From Streptococcus sanguinis (GTDB taxonomy: Bacteria; Bacillota; Bacilli; Lactobacillales; Streptococcaceae), in contig NZ_LR134002.1 of assembly GCF_900635155.1 (NCBI RefSeq), positions 434,001 to 498,000 of the forward strand: 64,000 nt of DNA, read 5' to 3'. Under the pieces are notes generated by a model that ran no database searches, was not told the origin of the DNA, and saw only the letters and a program-made list of their open reading frames with translations. The translations under genes were made by a program, and so were the position numbers. Shown here one piece after another: positions 62,604 through 64,000 of the stretch (position 1 is its first letter; the number at the start of each line of letters is the position of its first letter).

Positions 62604-62927
62604 ATGTCAGAAAAAAGACCAAACCCGCTTCAAGATCAGATGCGAAAATTTTCCCGAGTTGAGAAGGCCTTTTACGGCTCTATCGTTTTGACTGCCATTA
62701 TTTTAGCAGTCAGCATCGTCTTTATGCAGACCAAGCTATTGCAGGTAGATCGGGATTTGACAGAAGTCAATACACAGATTGAAGCGGAGCAGACAGAGCT
62801 GGCCGATATCAAGCAGGAAGTCAATGAACTGACCCGCTATGAAAGGCTGTCTCAGTTAGCCAGCTCTCAGGATATGAAACTCCAGAAGGGAAATCGTAAA
62901 ACAGTGAGTTCAACGGATGAAGAATAG
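62604..62927 (+). CDS. ftsL: Cell division protein FtsL
   Basis: Single-pass divisome protein. The 107-residue protein has a cytoplasmic N-terminus, one membrane helix (about residues 22-42) and an extracellular coiled coil (about 48-85). GAGGAAG precedes the ATG, 7 bases after rsmH. It overlaps pbp2X by 11 bases. Confidence 0.93.
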   Translation: MSEKRPNPLQDQMRKFSRVEKAFYGSIVLTAIILAVSIVFMQTKLLQVDRDLTEVNTQIEAEQTELADIKQEVNELTRYERLSQLASSQDMKLQKGNRKTVSSTDEE

Positions 62928-64000
62928 AATTTTTGAAAGAATTAAAAAATACGCCCTGAAAAATAGGCAAACCCCTGAATACAATCGGCGGCAAGTGGGA
63001 AAGAGCATGAGCATCTTAGCTATCTTTCTCTTTTTCGTTTTCTTGATTAATTTTGCCATCATTATCGGGACAGACCAGAAGTTCGGGGTTAATCTATCAA
63101 AGGGTGCAGAAGTAGTCCATCAAAAGACGGTCACAGTCGCTGCCCGGCGGGGAACAATCTATGACCGAAATGGAGTTCCCATTGCAGAGGATGCCACGAC
63201 CTATAATGTCTATGCCATTATTGACAAGAGTTACAAGTCAGCTACTGGCAAGATTCTCTACGTAGAAGAATCCCAGTATGATAAGGTGGCAGAGATTTTC
63301 AATCAATACCTAGAGCTGGATAAGGACTACGTCAAAACCCAGCTGTCGCAGAAAAATCTCAAGCAGGTTTCCTTCGGGGCACAGGGCAATGGCATTACCT
63401 ACAGTAATATGAATGCTATGCGGGAAGCCTTTGAAGCTGCTGGTATTGAAGGGATTGACTTTACTACCAGTCCTAACCGCAGTTATAATAACGGCGTGTT
63501 TGCCTCCCAGTTTATTGGTCTTGCTCAGCTGCAAGAGGATAAGGAAGGTAATAAGACGCTGAAAGGGACTTCTGGCATGGAGCAGGCTCTGGATAGGGTT
63601 CTTGCTGGTCAGAATGGGATTGTGACCTACGAAAAAGACCGAAATGGTAATGTTGTGCCTGGGTCAGAAAAGGTCTCTGTACAGGCAGAGGATGGTAAGG
63701 ATGTCTATACAACGCTGTCGGCTGATTTGCAAACATACCTGGAAACGCGGATGAACGCCTTCCAGGAAAAAGTCAAAGGCAAGTTTGTCAATGCAACCTT
63801 GGTCAGTGCCAAGACCGGTGAAATCCTAGCCACTTCTCAAAGGCCGACCTATAATGCAGATACCAAGGAAGGCTTGAATGAGAAGAATCTGGGCAACTGG
63901 AACACGATGCTCTATCAAGGTCAGTATGAGCCTGGATCTACCATGAAGGTCATGACTCTGGCTTCAGCTATTGATAATGGTAGCTTTAATCCTAACGATA
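62917..64000 (+). CDS. pbp2X: Penicillin-binding protein 2X (partial, C-terminus beyond right edge)
   Basis: Class B transpeptidase for septal peptidoglycan. The frame starts at ATG 62917 inside ftsL. It has a membrane anchor (about residues 35-56), [19 protein letters not shown] (class B dimerisation motif 1) and the active site STMK at 341-344 (YEPGSTMKV). 361 codons are visible; the family length is about 750, so the SSN and KSG motifs lie outside. Nothing in the visible part looks mosaic, though that needs comparison. Confidence 0.95.
   Translation, partial: MKNRIFERIKKYALKNRQTPEYNRRQVGKSMSILAIFLFFVFLINFAIIIGTDQKFGVNLSKGAEVVHQKTVTVAARRGTIYDRNGVPIAEDATTYNVYAIIDKSYKSATGKILYVEESQYDKVAEIFNQYLELDKDYVKTQLSQKNLKQVSFGAQGNGITYSNMNAMREAFEAAGIEGIDFTTSPNRSYNNGVFASQFIGLAQLQEDKEGNKTLKGTSGMEQALDRVLAGQNGIVTYEKDRNGNVVPGSEKVSVQAEDGKDVYTTLSADLQTYLETRMNAFQEKVKGKFVNATLVSAKTGEILATSQRPTYNADTKEGLNEKNLGNWNTMLYQGQYEPGSTMKVMTLASAIDNGSFNPND

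Overview
The window is a piece of a Firmicute chromosome that I assign to Streptococcus, most likely the sanguinis/mitis group (S. sanguinis or a close relative). The reasons are the pneumococcus-like fab gene order with FabM, FabT and FabK and no FabI, the manLMN-manO block, the ccrZ-trmB and rimP-nusA-rnpM-ylxQ-infB-rbfA order, the rsmH-ftsL-pbp2X order, and moderate GC. The species call is inference. I see no rRNA, tRNA, CRISPR array, prophage or insertion sequence.

Layout. 1-1122 (minus) is the start of an aspartate kinase that runs off the left edge. 1374-12094 is the complete type II fatty-acid synthesis cluster: fabM, fabT, fabH, acpP, fabK, fabD, fabG, fabF, accB, fabZ, accC, accD, accA. 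FabT-type palindromes sit before fabM, fabT and fabK. 12294-14915 holds an AhpD-like protein, an acyl-CoA-dehydrogenase-like protein and a TDT-type transporter. serS (minus) has its own T-box leader. 16624-18398 is a TetR regulator, a flavodoxin-fold oxidoreductase and a GNAT. 18584-21823 (minus) is the mannose/glucose PTS manLMN plus manO, followed by adhP and a Cof-type HAD phosphatase.

24459-33119 is housekeeping: a DUF1361 protein, an AzgA-type purine permease, tsaE-GNAT-LCP ligase, a small coiled-coil protein with hinT (both minus), ecsAB, ccrZ and trmB. 33238-39061 is the nusA/infB operon, followed by nagA, a small membrane protein and an aldo/keto reductase.

41931-50670 is the accessory region. 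It carries a type I restriction-modification operon hsdRMS, an unrecognised two-gene module (a soluble 277-aa protein and a 137-aa four-helix membrane protein), and a HigB toxin with a HigA antitoxin fused to an ImmA/IrrE-type metallopeptidase domain. A 1506-aa secreted subtilase without a cell-wall sorting signal follows. Next is a T-box operon in which a putative zinc metallopeptidase gene lies between the T-box and glyQS. After that come a DUF896 gene and a minus-strand cassette of an XRE regulator, two tandem DUF3278 paralogs and a 58-aa membrane peptide. The window ends in rsmH-ftsL-pbp2X, with pbp2X cut by the right edge.

Main leads: the two-gene module behind hsdS; the fused HigA-peptidase; the T-box-controlled metallopeptidase; the apparent AUC start of rimP; a hairpin between Shine-Dalgarno and start of nusA; apparently leaderless tsaE and rsmH; and a dense cluster of inverted repeats between infB and rbfA. 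All function calls rest on motif recognition by eye; no database search was run.
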